Positions 1-12,208 of a DNA stretch of 64,000 nucleotides are shown here, piece after piece. Under the pieces are notes generated by a model that was not told where the DNA came from, searched no databases, and saw only the letters and a program-made list of their open reading frames with translations. The stretch is from Ceratothoa steindachneri (Eukaryota > Arthropoda > Malacostraca > Isopoda > Cymothoidae). Position numbers and translations under genes: made by a program. The stretch spans positions 46,986,394-47,050,393 of the forward strand of contig OZ018330.1 of assembly GCA_963969495.1 (NCBI GenBank), in the 5' to 3' direction. Position 1 is the first letter of the stretch; the number at the start of each line of letters is the position of its first letter.

Positions 1-480
1 CTGTCGCAGGATTTCATCCATTGGTCGCATTGCTCGGGAGTGATTATATTCCATTCTTCTTCTACTCGTTCTTAAAGATCTTCAGGTTTTGTTAGTTTCC
101 GAGCCATACCTTTCTCAGCACGTATCTTCCCTATCAGGTCTCTTCGTAGCAGCATCTAAGAACTGGTTCACCTTATTTGTTGTGTGGCACAGAACATTGC
201 CCTGCCTGAAAACAAGTTCAGGTACTCCAGATCTTCTGAGAAAGGGATCAATGTTCCTGAAGCAGATTATTGTATATCTTCTGCGTTTACTCTGCTGCGT
301 AAACGGACGAACAAACAGGCTCCAGCACTTGGAAACGCTTCACACCATAACGCAGACGTCTCCAAATTTAAAAGTCTCTTTCGTTCATGCGAGATTCGAT
401 ATTTCACTTGTACACAACCTTACACGCTGCTTTTCCTCCGATACGAACAGTGTAAGGTTATTATTTCCAAAATCATAATC
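1..480 (-). pseudogene. Tc1-like transposase relic, catalytic and C-terminal part
   Basis: Read on the minus strand, this gives a broken Tc1-family DDE transposase. In order I see a TVKFGG-like block (here KFGDVCVMV), then FLRRSGVPELVF, then the catalytic block FRQGNVLCHTTNKVNQFLDA, and a C-terminal stretch like ERVEEEWNIITPEQC. In the family the catalytic block reads FQQDNAPCH; here the Asp is replaced by Gly, so the copy cannot be active. Frames change several times and stops interrupt. The rest of the gene would lie to the left of the window. The family cuts and pastes DNA at TA sites; this is only a fossil. Confidence 0.6.
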
Positions 481-1174
481 ATTTAAAAACAAATTTAATA
501 ATTCTTATTATGTCAAACATATTTTTGTGAATTCATATATAGCGAATATATTTAGCTTTTGGTGTTTTTAATATTATAATTACAGTTTGAATTTTCATAT
601 TATTCTCTGCCATAATTAAGATTAAGTCACATTGGAGAAGTAATTTAGGCAAAAATTATTGTAGTGACGTGACCTTGGAGACATTTTTAACCGAGATTTT
701 TTTCGTCACGTTATATTCCATTTATCTGTGTTTTGTACTTAACAGCTTTGAGTGATGACTTGTGCTGGGTGTGAAATGCATATTTCATACATCGTAAAAT
801 AGGTTCACAGGAACCCTCATCAATCCTTAGGATTTTTGTTTGGTATAGTTCTATCTAGCTTCAACCACACCACTAATTGAAGGAGCGTTGTTGTATATTA
901 ACATCTTCAATATAGATATATCGATTAGCATCAAACTGATGGAAACGTTAATTTAATTACCACACATAAGGTTAGAGGTAAGGAGTTGTTTAAAAGGGGT
1001 TAGTTTTGGGAAAATTTATTGAAATGCTTCGGTTGGCCCTCTTGTATAATTCCAAATTTCGCAAGGATAAACAAATCCCGCACTGATTCCATATAAAATT
1101 TGTACGCGCCGAAAGATAAGGTTAGGTAATTTCTTCCTCCAAAGTTTTAGGTTATTTGTCCATTTTTCCTTTTA
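481..1174. other. AT-rich, no recognisable feature
   Basis: No long open frame, repeat or known element is visible here. Confidence 0.5.
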
Positions 1175-1387
1175 CGAGGGGCGGTCAATAAGTTTTGCAA
1201 TTCGGATATAAGGAAACGAGATATGAAGAAAATTGTTTTATTATTTTTCAATATAACTACCCTCGACCTTAATGCACTTGCGCCACTTGTCTCTGAGGCT
1301 TCGAATTCCCGACAACCAGAAATCTCCCGACAGCTGTTCAATCCACTCCTGAACAGCGAGCTGGACATCTTCATCGTCCCCAAACCT
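1175..1387 (-). mobile_element. mariner terminal fragment
   Basis: This stretch begins with the same inverted terminal repeat (GAGGGGCGGTCAATAAG) as the mariner at 15691 and stays alignable for about 210 bp, covering the 3' end of the minus-strand transposase. Similarity stops near 1387 inside the coding part, so the rest of the element is missing. The repeat follows a TA dinucleotide, the normal mariner target. Confidence 0.75.
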
Positions 1388-2800
1388 CTCTCACCTCTCT
1401 CAAGCGAAATGAGGCTCTTGCAGGAGATAACCAGGTTTATTTTATTTATTAACTTTACGCTAAATATCGACTGGTATTTTAAACTGGTCCTTTATCGACA
1501 TCTTTTAAAGGGTTCGTACATCCCTAAGTGTGTCCTTTAGAGGGCGAACCAAATGTCGGACAGAGATATTCCTTCACTTTTCCACTGCACAACCAGTTTT
1601 CTAAAGAATTTATAGACCTTAAATAGTCTCGACATCATGATAAATTAGTAATGCTATCAGTCTACAATACACGTGAAACAGTGTTGCCATATGTAGAAGC
1701 CTAAATACCGCGTACATAGGTGTACGCAGAAACACTCCGACACAAAGCTGCACGCCCTCTCGTATCCCTTAAATGCACCTCTCGCCTCTAATTCTCTGTC
1801 GCCTTCTTCGCGCCAGCGTAAAATCCGAGATTGGTCAAAGGCGTGATTGACATACAGTCAGCCCAAAGATAAAAAAAGGTCTTTCGCGTGACGATACGGA
1901 TTTTACGAGAATTCGATTTTCTCTCTCGATTCTGCTCGTGAGAGAAATAAAAGAAAGATTTCTCCCTGGAATCAGGCAGAAGCCCTTGGACCTACGTCGA
2001 GTTTGTGTAAAACTCGATCTACATAAAAAACCGTTCGCCCGCTGAAAGGAAGGAACTTCTGGGGGAATTGGTTGTTGCCGTCACGGTACTTGTAGGTGCC
2101 AGACTTCTTGCAGCCCCCCACCCCCTTCAGAGTCTGAGGTTACACAGAACCTCCCTCTGCGGATTACCCTGGACGTAGCTAGGTAATCGGTTTTTTTTTT
2201 TGTGAACTAGAATTCTCATCCCGAGCCCGTAACCTTGAATATTAGAAGTGCTTACTTAATTCTGCGTTTATCTCAATAATAATATTCATTTCGTTCTGTC
2301 TGGTGCCATTAAGACGCGAGCACCCTGGTAAGTAATTTGCAAGTAATTCCCACGACATTTTGTACACTTATTTATTTAGTGCAAGATTAATCCTATTTAT
2401 ATTTATATACGCTGTTGTTATTTTAAATTCATGTACATTAAGGATTATTTTTGTATCTGTGTGTTTAACTAATTTGGACGATCCTTTGGCAGTTATTGAG
2501 CAATCCACTCGGCTTAAATCTCAATATTTCACCGACCCACCCATGAGTGGCTTTTACTGAGTGGGGAACACACTCAGGGGATCATCATCTTAGTTTTTAT
2601 CAAAAGGGTACGCACCGGGGTTATTATTATTCATCGGAAGTGGCTAAAGTAGGTGTATTGGATACGCTTCACCTCCGCTTCACCTCGGTGCGGTAATAGA
2701 ATATATGTCCAGGAAGTGGGGCTGGGATTACCCACTGACTAAACCTCGACACCATACATATACATGGAATATTTACATGTAAATTAAAGTTATTTATTAT
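1388..2800. other. GC-richer non-coding block, possibly a solo LTR
   Basis: The block contrasts with its AT-rich surroundings: clustered C runs, a short poly-T, and no open frame of note (a 66-codon frame at 2360-2560 is unremarkable). It could start at TGTTGCC (1682), but I find no second copy in the window and no clear target duplication. An LTR origin is only a guess from composition. Confidence 0.25.
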
Positions 2801-3550
2801 CTTTCTTTAGTTTTGGACGGATCATTTCTCAACTACACATTGTTTGCTCATATTTTTTTTAGCTGCTGTTCTTTAAAATGAAACTTGGACACTATAAAAG
2901 GCAATTTTCAAAGAATATTCTCTGTAATTTCCTTAGTAATTACCCAAGGATTTTTACTAAAGCTGAGATTTTGGTATTTTGTCTTCTAGGGTTGGATAGG
3001 GTATTGTAAAAGGCGTCATTAAATGTTATATCGGAAATTAAATGAAATAATATGTAGAGATTTGAAGAAAAAAAAAAAGGATTTCTGAATCTTTACAAAT
3101 CGTCTTTAAATAAACCACATCACTCCAAAATCATGCACGCAACCTTGAAACTACGGATTGCCTAAGTAAGGCCGGCAGATCAACCTAATCCTTAAATCCT
3201 TGTTTGTTACAACTATTAATAAACCTAATCCTTAGGGAATACGAAAAAAACATTCTCTTATGATATATCTATTTTTGCTGTATGGTTAAATCCTTACAGA
3301 GTATCAATTTTTTCCAGGTAGCCGTATGTGTTTTAGGAGGAATACCGCTCTCAGACGTGTGTTTTAAAAGGCAACAATGCCCAAATAGGTGCCCTGGGCC
3401 TGGGAAGCAGCGCATTTCCTTCATGGAAGAAGGAAACATAAGTAAAAAGACAACTTGTTTAATAGCACACATAACATATGAAATAAAGATTTAATTAAAA
3501 TGCTCCTTCCCTAGTTATCTAGTCACTTCATAGGATGACTGAAATAGCTT
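2801..3550. other. no recognisable feature
   Basis: Short frames at 3269-3494 overlap on both strands with no recognised motif. A TTTCCAG acceptor-like string occurs near 3311, but the reading frame after it matches nothing I know. Confidence 0.4.
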
Positions 3551-3919
3551 TTAGCTTACTAATACCTCAATGTCATGGATGGTAGCGAAGAGCGCGCAAC
3601 GTGTTATAGGTTTTATTATGAGTAAAGTATAAAAACAAAATTTAAGCAGATAATTCGAGAAAAAATAATTCGAATTTATATCCGTTGAGGTTCTATTGTG
3701 TCTATCGTCCATGCACATTAACTTTAACCCAGAAGTCTTCGAGGTCTTGGACACAAAACTCAACCTTTGTATAAGAGTCGTATGTGAGCTCCAAAAAATC
3801 GTCATGCATTTGGTCAGAGACATTGTCACTGCACTTTTCTTGTTTAGGTTGTTTAGACCTTCAAAGTTATCAGCAAGGTAAGGCAGGCGTGCCTCTAATC
3901 CTTTCCTTGTTGTAGGCAA
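3551..3919 (-). pseudogene. hAT-type (ZBED5/SCAND3-like) transposase fragment
   Basis: A 122-codon minus-strand frame contains LEARLPYLADNFEGLNNLNK. This resembles the ARLAYLADIFxHLNxLN block in the dimerisation/catalytic region of hAT transposases and their domesticated ZBED5/SCAND3 relatives. Only this block is visible; zinc finger, catalytic residues and termini are not. The match rests on one motif, so another multicopy ORF remains possible. Confidence 0.4.
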
Positions 3920-4165
3920 TAAATATCGCCCTTAGGTCTAGCACTCAAAACATCTTTTCTTCTTCCCCCAGATCCAAGATCCAAGAAAGCTTGTTTCCCT
4001 TCGAAAACCATCGAATTTTTATTTGAAATAAAATAGCTAAGTTTGGTTTCCTTATCTTTACAAAACTCGTGAAAGAAGCGATTGTTGAGGCTGATCTTTT
4101 TACATAGTGTTAACGATGTTTATGATGACAGCCAATTCTGCATGAAAGTTCTTCTGAATTGTCTT

Positions 4166-4166
<1 letters not shown>

Positions 4167-4203
<37 letters not shown>

Positions 4204-4204
4204 A

Positions 4205-4235
<31 letters not shown>
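4167..4235. repeat. (GA)n microsatellite
   Basis: About 70 bp of AG dinucleotides with two AAAG interruptions. It generates spurious Ser-Leu frames on the minus strand. Confidence 0.97.
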
Positions 4236-5787
4236 TCTTCTCTCTTGACTACATAGTACGTTCCTTTTGAAAAAAGTTTCTTCAACTTCTCTTGAGCATA
4301 TTAGGACCAGTTTCTATACAAACATTTTCAACTTTTCTTCAACTTATCTCTGATTCTTCGCAGAAATCTGTTAATACCTTCATTACATCAACTACATACT
4401 TTTGTTATTATTTGTAATAAACCCTCTTTCACGAGTCATTTGTCGGTAAATAAGAAGCTAAAAACGAGTTCTTATAAAAGGGTGGTTAAATCTCTGGACT
4501 CTTCAAGTTGATACCACATTTTTCTTTGTGTTTTCAGACATTTCTTTAATTCTGTCCCAGATCATCTTGTTGGAAAGTGTGATCTGCTTCATCTTTTTGA
4601 GGCCTATATACACATATTTTAATTAAGAGCAAACATTAAAGAATTTATCTCTTTATAGGATATTGCAATAATTTATATACCTATTTAACAGATCATTACA
4701 TCACCATAGGTTCCTAGGGGTGAAACTACAAAGGAAATTTTACAATATACTAAAGGAAAAATTAAGGTATAAGATATTGTTTTATATTTTTGAGAGTAAT
4801 AAAATAGTTGGCATTTAACAGCGTTTTTTTCCCATTTAAGGCCAGATGAGCAAATTTCAAAATTCTTTTTTTTTTCAGGGTTGTAACCGGTTCTGAGAAA
4901 CGGTTTTCGATTCTCAAAGGAATTTTGACAACTATGTTAAACTCGGATTTTGAGAACTGGTTCCATCTTTAGTTAAAATACTGAACTTACTACCCCTGAC
5001 ATTATAACTAGATATAATCAAAACATGGCAGGTATCAGTTAGTTAGCGGTTATACGTTACAAGTTCACACACTCGCTACCTGTCAGATATTGTTAGACTC
5101 TAAACTGAGCTGTTACCAAAGCAACAACTATTATATAGGCCAGACCTATGTTCACCAAAACTACACATAAGACTTAAAAAATATTTCGCTATCCAAAAAT
5201 ACTGCTTCAATTTACGCACTTATTTTTGTTATCCAGAATATGTAAACATACACAGAAGTTTTGGGGACACCTGATGAATAGCCTGCCATTATAAGCGAGC
5301 TCCAGAAAAAAAGGGTAAGGATGTAGAACAAAACAACATGTGAATCTATTTTCTGTCCTTTTATCCTTTGATAACACGAGTGAACTTTTTTTCTCATTTT
5401 CTGTTGAATGAGATTTGTCAAGCGATTCTAATATTTAGTTTATCAACACTGATATCAAATCAAAAATCGTTTTTTTCTGTATATTCTAGGTTTCATGTGA
5501 TTTTAAATTTATGATTTTTCTGAAAATAACCCAATTAATGTTTTTGTTTCACACCTAATGTTGGCTTGTTCAGGTGGCCTTCAATGAAAAAATTATTTTA
5601 ATAAATTTTGTTACATCTGTCGCTGCTACATACCTACATGTTCATCAGAAGCGTAATATACCAAGCTATGAGCGCCGTGCCTAAAAGGCTTTTGTGACTC
5701 GAGAGGAGGAAAAGTAAAGGGTCAAACATTTTTGAATCCCCTTGTTTATGTGAGGAACAAAGGACCACATCAATCTCTGCTATATTT
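4236..5787. other. AT-rich, no recognisable feature
   Basis: No gene, tandem repeat or transposon end is visible. The 69-codon minus frame at 5212-5421 has no recognisable motif. Confidence 0.45.
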
Positions 5788-6420
5788 GCTTGGTCAACAC
5801 TAAAGGTGTTTGCAAGCAAAAACTGCAAAATATCTCCCATTCCACTAGTACTTCTGCAACCCCGACCTACTCCGAATTCCAAAAAATTCCAGTTATAGTA
5901 GCAGATTTTAATTGTTGTTTCTCCTCTGAAGATGAAAGATATAAATCTGCTCAGGAGTTTGAAGTTGACCTCAGACTCCGAAGACTCCTTATCTCATGGG
6001 AAAAAGTCATCAGTCCCTCAGAATTTTACTCGGGGTGAACTTAATGACCTAGCACGTGATTTGGCAGTGTGTGGCAAAGCAGCGGAGCTCTTTTTCTTTC
6101 AGGCTAAATTAAAAAAACTTCTTGACAGCTCGGCAAAAGTCTCATATTTTATAAGACGCGACCAGATTTTTGTGATTTTTTTCAGAAATCAAGCAATTTG
6201 TTTAAGGCCACGACATTTCACTTTTTTTTAGCACAGTTAGGCGTTGCCTCGAATTCCTCTACAGAATGGAGATTTTGGGGGATAGTTCTAAGTGCAGACT
6301 CAAATGTGTTCTTTTGTATAATAATAAATCTAAATCTTTTAGTGCAGTACTAGTTGGATACTTCGTGTACATAGTTACAAGAAATACATGACGACATAAA
6401 AATATTCATTCACTTACTTA
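5788..6420 (+). pseudogene. degraded copy of a multicopy arthropod ORF
   Basis: Across shifting frames I read GELNDLARDLAVCGKAAEL, then LLDSSAKVSYFIRRDQIFV, then an alignable block with EWR and DSSK-like residues followed by VLLYNNKSKSF. From memory this order (ELNDLVRDL, SRL, ISxFRxR, EWRLFIDSSK, AVLLHNG) is that of a large dispersed family of uncharacterised arthropod proteins usually found as repeated copies. I cannot name a function. At least two frameshifts and internal stops make this copy dead. The coordinates are the limits of the similarity I could follow. Confidence 0.4.
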
Positions 6421-9195
6421 AATATCAAGAGTGCAACTGGATAATTTGTATTGACCTAAATATGGTCAACTTCCTCCATGGCCGACAAAAATGTTTCACT
6501 TTGTTCCCATGCTATCTATGCATATGGAAGAGTCGAGCTCGAGAGAAAAACCTGATCAAGAAGGAATAGCCTATTAGTAAAACTCTGGAAGCATATATGC
6601 CCACCATTGTAAATGACCCGATCGTCAGAAGATAGAAAATCATTTTCCTCCACTCAATCTTAATCCTCGCTTGATGAAACCTTCTGTGAAGGCATTGAGT
6701 ACTGACAGAGAATGCTCTTAGCACAGAGTTCCTGCTTGGTATTTTGAGAAAATCTTTGCAGGCGTATTTGATGGACCCTAAATTCATGCCATTTTACTTG
6801 AAGTGGAATTGGTCAGAGAGTGGAATGACAAGGAGAATGAAGCGTAACTCTCATTTATGATGGTTATACAAAACTTTCTTTGTAAGAAAAGGCCGATAAC
6901 TATGAGAATACGGTTGCAAGAATGTTGTTGGCTTTTGGGATCTTGGATGCAACATGAGTGTTAAACTTCATTTTTTGAATAGTCAGATGACCCTGACCTT
7001 GTCTGCAAATGCAAGAGCTATCGTCGCACATTCTTGCCATAAGAGGAACAATTTGAGCTTTTTAATTTCATCGGCCTTTCTCAATCGCATTGGTGCACAA
7101 TAATATTTAGATGTAATGGATAATAATAATAAATTTTCATTTTGATATTTGATTTATTTTACCTTCATTTCCAATTCTAGGACGCATTGTGATAAATATA
7201 CACGCTGTTAGGAAAAATAAAGATTCTTTACATAAACGGTTGTTTCAAGACAAATTTTAACATAGTATGACAAAAATGCTTAGATAGAATATGACATTAA
7301 GCGAAAAGTGCCCAAATTTGGCCAAAAAATGAAAAGCTGAATTACAAAATAATTTGTAGCTTATGAAGAAAATCTGAGTTCAAATTTTAATTCATTGAAC
7401 CCAAATTAGGTCAGAACAAGTGTCAGTATAAATGCAAAAGCTTTTGTTCTCCAGTGCAATTGAAAGCAAAGGTAAAAAATAAGTCTTCAGTGATGCCTTT
7501 TTGTAAAATTTATTCAAGGATTGTTGATTTTAAAATATCCAGTTTGCATTTTACTTTCTTTAATATTATTGAAACGTTGCAATTGCTTTGTCCAAATGCA
7601 GTGAATAACAAAAGAGATCCGGATGAGTTGTCGTATTTATAATTGCGGGAAATCAGTTGACGCAAGTTAGTCTCGGATCTTCCGAAATATACCTCCAATA
7701 GTACCTAATCAGGCCATGGCGCCCCAATTTGCTGTGAAAGTCCGTAGCCACTTTATCCCAACGGTACTAGCCAATGGGCAGTCCATGTTATGCCCCATTA
7801 AACTTAGAGCCACATCAGTTTTTCAACGCCATTAGCCATTCATATCGACGGGGTATTATGCTTTAGACCATCTCGTCTCTTCAGGATTTGTCCCTAAGTA
7901 AAAAGACCCGAGCACGCCTTCTCACACACCTAAAACACAATCATCCATTTGTTCATCAGTTAACTCTTTAACTCTCATCACTTATCGCACAATTAATCCA
8001 TCTTTTCCTTCCTCTTCAATCCATTCGCAAACCCTGAAACTTTAATCCCTTTCATATTCTTTTGTTCAGTATTTTGCTCCTGTCAGCTTCGTCCTCCATT
8101 GCTGATGCCTGCGCTTAGCCGCATTAAGGCCTGGTCCCCTCCTTCCCGCCCCTTATTAAGGGAAGGCGACGACCCTTTGTATGAAATAATGATCTGCCTC
8201 ACGTTTTCCCTCGCTTTTCTGTAGTTCGGTGAGTAAATGTCTTCGAAGCGGAAATAATTAATGTACTTTTGGTACTAATGAGTGTATGAAAATGGCCCCT
8301 TCCCCCAGCCTTTGGCTTGGGTCCCCAAAAGGTCCTTTTTGAGTTTTCCTCCCTTTTCCCCATCTTCCAGAAACGCCAAATGAATTGACGACCTCTGGCA
8401 CTATCGCAAGGGACAAACTTAAATGTAGTCCCGCATTTCATGAAAAAGAATTGAATCGTAACGTGCGTCAGACGCGTAAGTGCGTCTATGGCAACAAAGA
8501 ATATACTATTCACATGACATAGTCAGATTTCAAGAATAACGACGAATGTTGAAGAGAGTCTTGAAGGTCTTGAAAAAGTTGTTTATTACTTAAGTAAAAA
8601 TGAAAACCAATGAGTGAATGTCATCCAGAAAGTATTTTAAACGAACCCTGTAGCAAAAAGTGTGACGTTAAGGAAAATGAAAACGTGTAGGGTACACAAT
8701 TCTCCGTAGACTTTTTAAGATCTATTTTATTATTTATTTAAATAATAAATAGAAAACTAACAAGGACATATAACCCCATTAAAAATAGATTGATAAGGTG
8801 GTAAAGTTAGGGGAAATTAAAAAGAGGAAAAATAACAGTGGCAGGGTCGACTACTTATAAGGCAAGGACAATGACACGCAACTCTCCTGGACTTGTCTTG
8901 GCTCCACAAAGAAGGCAGGTACCTTGGAAAGGGCAAGTAAACATAACCATAGTCCTAGCAAGAATCACTAATAACTAAGGATTAGGTAAATGACAAGCAG
9001 GAAAAGAAAGATCAACATGAGAGTTATCCTTGTCATCTAAATCGCGGAATCTTGTTCGTAAACAAACACACTCTAATGTACGAACTTCTTACGTCATTAC
9101 TCCATGCAACTAGGGCATTGTGCAAGAGCGGGGTAAAGGAGAGGGCAAGAATTAGAAAAGGTGAGATTTGAAGATAAGAACCAACTTCACTATTG
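6421..9195. other. mostly unique AT-rich DNA, no gene recognised
   Basis: Only short frames occur, on both strands. A near-palindromic A/T stretch lies at about 8718-8756. Nothing else stands out. Confidence 0.4.
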
Positions 9196-9598
9196 TCAAC
9201 CTTGAGAATGTGGGCCGGAAGGGAACGTCATAACCAGGATTAAATTCAACCTTGAACATGTGGGCCGGAAAGGAACGTCATAACCAGGATCAAATTCAAC
9301 CTTGAACATGTGGGCTGGAAGGGAACGTCATAACCAGGATAAAATTCAACCTTGAACATGTGGGCCGGAAGAGAACGTCATAACCAGGATCAAATGTCAA
9401 CCTTGAACATGTGGGCCGGAAGGGAACGGCATAACCAGGATCAAATTCAACCTTGAACATGTGGGCCGGAAGGGAACGTCATAACCAGGATCAAATTCAA
9501 CCTTGAACATGTGGGCCGGAAGGGAACGTCATCAACCAGGATCAAATGTCAACCTTGAACATGTGGGCCGGAAGGACGCGTCAGAAACCAGGATCAAA
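9196..9598. repeat. 50-bp minisatellite, 8 units
   Basis: Eight head-to-tail units start at 9196, 9246, 9296, 9346, 9397, 9447, 9497 and 9549. Each contains CAACCTTGAACATGTGGGCC followed by a GGAAGGGAACGTCAT block and AACCAGGAT. Units differ by a few substitutions; three carry an extra G before the TCAACC start. No spacers, so this is not a CRISPR-like array. Confidence 0.95.
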
Positions 9599-10520
9599 TG
9601 TACCTAGTCAGTAACGCTTTAAATTCGCGTGCCGTGCCTGGTCAAATGCAGCCATTCGGAACTGTCCTGTTGTCCTTAAATAAGGACACATTTTCGTTTT
9701 CTTTTAGGCCTTTTATTTATTTCTTTCCTCTTGGCCTATTTTATTAAGCTCAGCTAACTGTGCCCCGATTCATTAACGCCGTCTTACCGCCACCCTCAAA
9801 CAAATCAGTTACCACTCAACAAACATGAAAATGCCCTACGCGAAAATGTAAGTAACCATGAATGTGCCGGGGCCCAGTATATACATGATATTCAAATATA
9901 TGTTCATGTGTAATCTGTAAGCGTCCCGGATTATGTGTAAATCCATCATGTATGTGCATATTAGTAGAAACGCATAAATGTCGTTTTTAAATAAAAGAAA
10001 AGTTAGGGATTAAAGCTTTAGTCGGTTGGCATGGTAACAGAACACCTGGGGAGCCATTTCTCGGGATTCCGCCAGAAAAGTCTCCTCAGGGATTTAAGCA
10101 AAGTAACCCCCACACCGCAGTGGGGAGGGAATTAGCTCAACCCTGGATACAGGGTTGAGCGTATAAATAAATTGAGTGTATAAATAAATTCAAAAAATTG
10201 AAACAAATAGAAGAACAAAAGTAATAATTCGCAAAGGATAGTATAAAGGAAAAAAATAAGAAGAAATAGAAAATTAATAAAAATAAAAGTAAAAAATGTT
10301 TCTAACCTGCGAGCGAACAGGGAGATGATAAAAGGACTACATGTCATATTTGGGTCGTAACTGTCTCAACGCAGATAAAGTTCTACGTTTACACATTAAT
10401 GTACATACGTGTGGATATAATTTGTATCTGCTACATGTCTACACAAGTATTCGAATGGTATTAGAATATTTAAAGTAATATTTATGTTATTTCCGTACGA
10501 ACTCTTCAAGTCTCTTTACG
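9599..10520. other. no recognisable feature
   Basis: No gene motif. The minus frame at 10132-10347 is a low-complexity Phe/Leu-rich translation of A-rich DNA. Confidence 0.4.
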
Positions 10521-10739
10521 TACATGCAAAAGCACGACCATATAATTGATTTTAACCATGCAAAAATCATTTATAAATCAAACAATTATATTGAGAGGAG
10601 AATTGCGGAATCCATCATCATCAACAAAGTTGATAATTTCAATTTATCTATAGGGCAATACAAATTTAACAAATATATAACGAATAGAGTTGCCAATCGT
10701 ATTTATAAGCCCCGGGACGAAATGCGTCTCGGGGATTAG
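10521..10739 (+). pseudogene. Penelope-like element, C-terminal tail of the RT-endonuclease ORF
   Basis: A 71-codon frame holds HIIDFNHAKIIYKSNNYIER followed by an IAESIIINKVDNFNLS-type block. This is the segment that follows the GIY-YIG endonuclease in Penelope-like proteins; the PLE at 23694-24521 has the homologous order (IDFNGSKMVFKSANY, RRIVES, PNLNLFEGQ). The frame ends in RDEMRLGD, which overlaps a GC-rich hairpin. RT and endonuclease proper are missing, so this is a 5'-truncated copy. Confidence 0.65.
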
Positions 10740-10912
10740 CAAATCTCCAGATTGTTTCAGGTTTCATTTTATTTTGTTTAGGATGTGTATTATCTTATAT
10801 ATAATGTGCTCCTTGCCTAGTTTCTTCATTATTAGTTGATAATGGCATCTTGCCAAAACTAGTCCGATAGTTATAAATAAAAGCTTGATTCAAATATTGT
10901 TGTTTACCATTA

Positions 10913-10984
<72 letters not shown>

Positions 10985-11380
10985 TATGTCCCCTCCACCC
11001 CTCTTTTTTCTTTGCAGAGAGGGAAAACGGTATCTGAGGAATTTAAAATAACTGCTAATATGGCTGGGAGGGATCAACTAAAACAAGGTCTGCTGACCAA
11101 AAAGTCGCGTCCTCTCACTTATTCTGTTTATAACCTTACGACCTTCAATCGTATTTATAAGCTCCGGGACGAAATGCGTCTCGGGGATTAGCAAATCTCC
11201 AGATTGTTTCAGGTTCCATTTTATTTTGTTTAGGATGTGTATTATCTTATATATAATGTGCTCCTTGCCTAGTTTCTTCATTATTAGTTGATAATGGCAT
11301 CTTGCCAAAACTAGTCCGATAGTTATAAATAAAAGCTTGATTCAAATATTGTGGTTTACCATTATCTTTCACACACACAT

Positions 11381-11454
<74 letters not shown>

Positions 11455-11619
11455 TATGTCCCCTCCACCCCTCTTTTTTCTTTGCAGAGAGGGAAAAAGG
11501 TATCTGAGGAATTTAAAATAACTGCTAATATGGCTGGGAGGGATCAACTGAAACAAGGTCTGCTGACCAAAAAGTCGCGTCCTCTCACTTATTCTGTTTA
11601 TAACCTTACGACCTTCAAA
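10698..11619. repeat. 452-bp tandem duplication at the PLE 3' end
   Basis: The sequence 10698-11149 recurs at 11150-11619 with few changes. Each unit contains the GC-rich hairpin, about 210 bp of unique sequence, a (CA)n(TA)n tract, and a tail ending in CTTACGACCTTCAA. The second unit is longer only because its (TA)n tract has grown. Tandem terminal repeats of this kind fit the partly duplicated 'pLTR' ends known for Penelope-like elements. Confidence 0.85.
10710..10734. other. GC-rich hairpin, repeated at 11162-11186
   Basis: Arms CCCCGGGACG and CGTCTCGGGG pair around the loop AAATG with one G-U type mismatch. It sits at the start of each 452-bp unit and overlaps the last codons of the PLE ORF. 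Confidence 0.7.
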
Positions 11620-11897
11620 ACTTTCAATAATTCCCAAATTAACCCTAGGGGGACCTTAGCCATTTTATAAATCGAAAGAGAATGTAAAACAACATAAGGG
11701 TTTCAAATTTCGTTAGAATCGGAGAATAGTTTTGATGTTATTGACAAAACAAAATAATTCCCGGGCTAACCTCAGGAAGACTTTGGCAATTATATAATTC
11801 AAAAGAGAATGTAAAAAAACATGTTTGCAAATATCGTTAGAATCAGCCAAATAGTGAGATATAGAGTCGCCCGCGACTAGACTCGATCGCGACTAAA
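11552..11897 (+). repeat. repeat family R, copy A
   Basis: A head module (AACAAGGTCTGCTGACCAAA to CTTACGACCTTCAA) is followed by two diverged units of about 125 bp, each with a CGTTAGAATC core and an AATTCCC boundary. The copy closes with AGTCGCCCGCGACT and a second GCGACTAAAA. Copies B (46281-46933) and C (40014-40145) lie on the opposite strand. Here R directly continues the PLE-linked tandem repeat, so R may be that element's 3' tail. Confidence 0.75.
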
Positions 11898-12134
11898 ATG
11901 AGGGGTTTATTTTATACACTTTTTATTCCTTTTTAAAGAATATCACAGTGTACTACTATAACATAATACCAGACTTATTATACTATGCAGTATGCTCTAG
12001 TGAAGTTTTCTATATCTTTTTTATATATAGTAATATTATATATAATAATAATATAAAAATCAGGAAAATGAATAATTATTTTGTCTCGGCCTTCTGTGCC
12101 TAAGGGCAAAAACCTAATTATTACTAATTTTTCA

Positions 12135-12208
12135 CATCCCCGCGAGGCCCGCTGAAGCGCGGGGCCCGTAGCACGTGCTACATGTGCTACTAGGTTAAAC
12201 CGGCCCTG
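12135..12208 (-). mobile_element. hAT-like terminal fragment
   Basis: Read on the minus strand, this starts CAGGGCCGGTTTAACC and continues through CTACGGGCCCCGCGCTTCAG, with short inverted repeats (GTAGCACGTGCTAC; CCCCGCG/CGCGGGG). CAGGGCCGG is a common start of hAT inverted termini. No partner terminus or transposase is seen nearby. Confidence 0.35.

Noticed and set aside
4100..4285. Ser-Leu-rich frame
   Set aside because: Translation of the (GA)n microsatellite.
8718..8756. A/T palindrome
   Set aside because: Simple A/T composition explains it; no further structure around it.
9196..9598. CRISPR-like array
   Set aside because: Units are contiguous with no unique spacers, and the DNA is animal.
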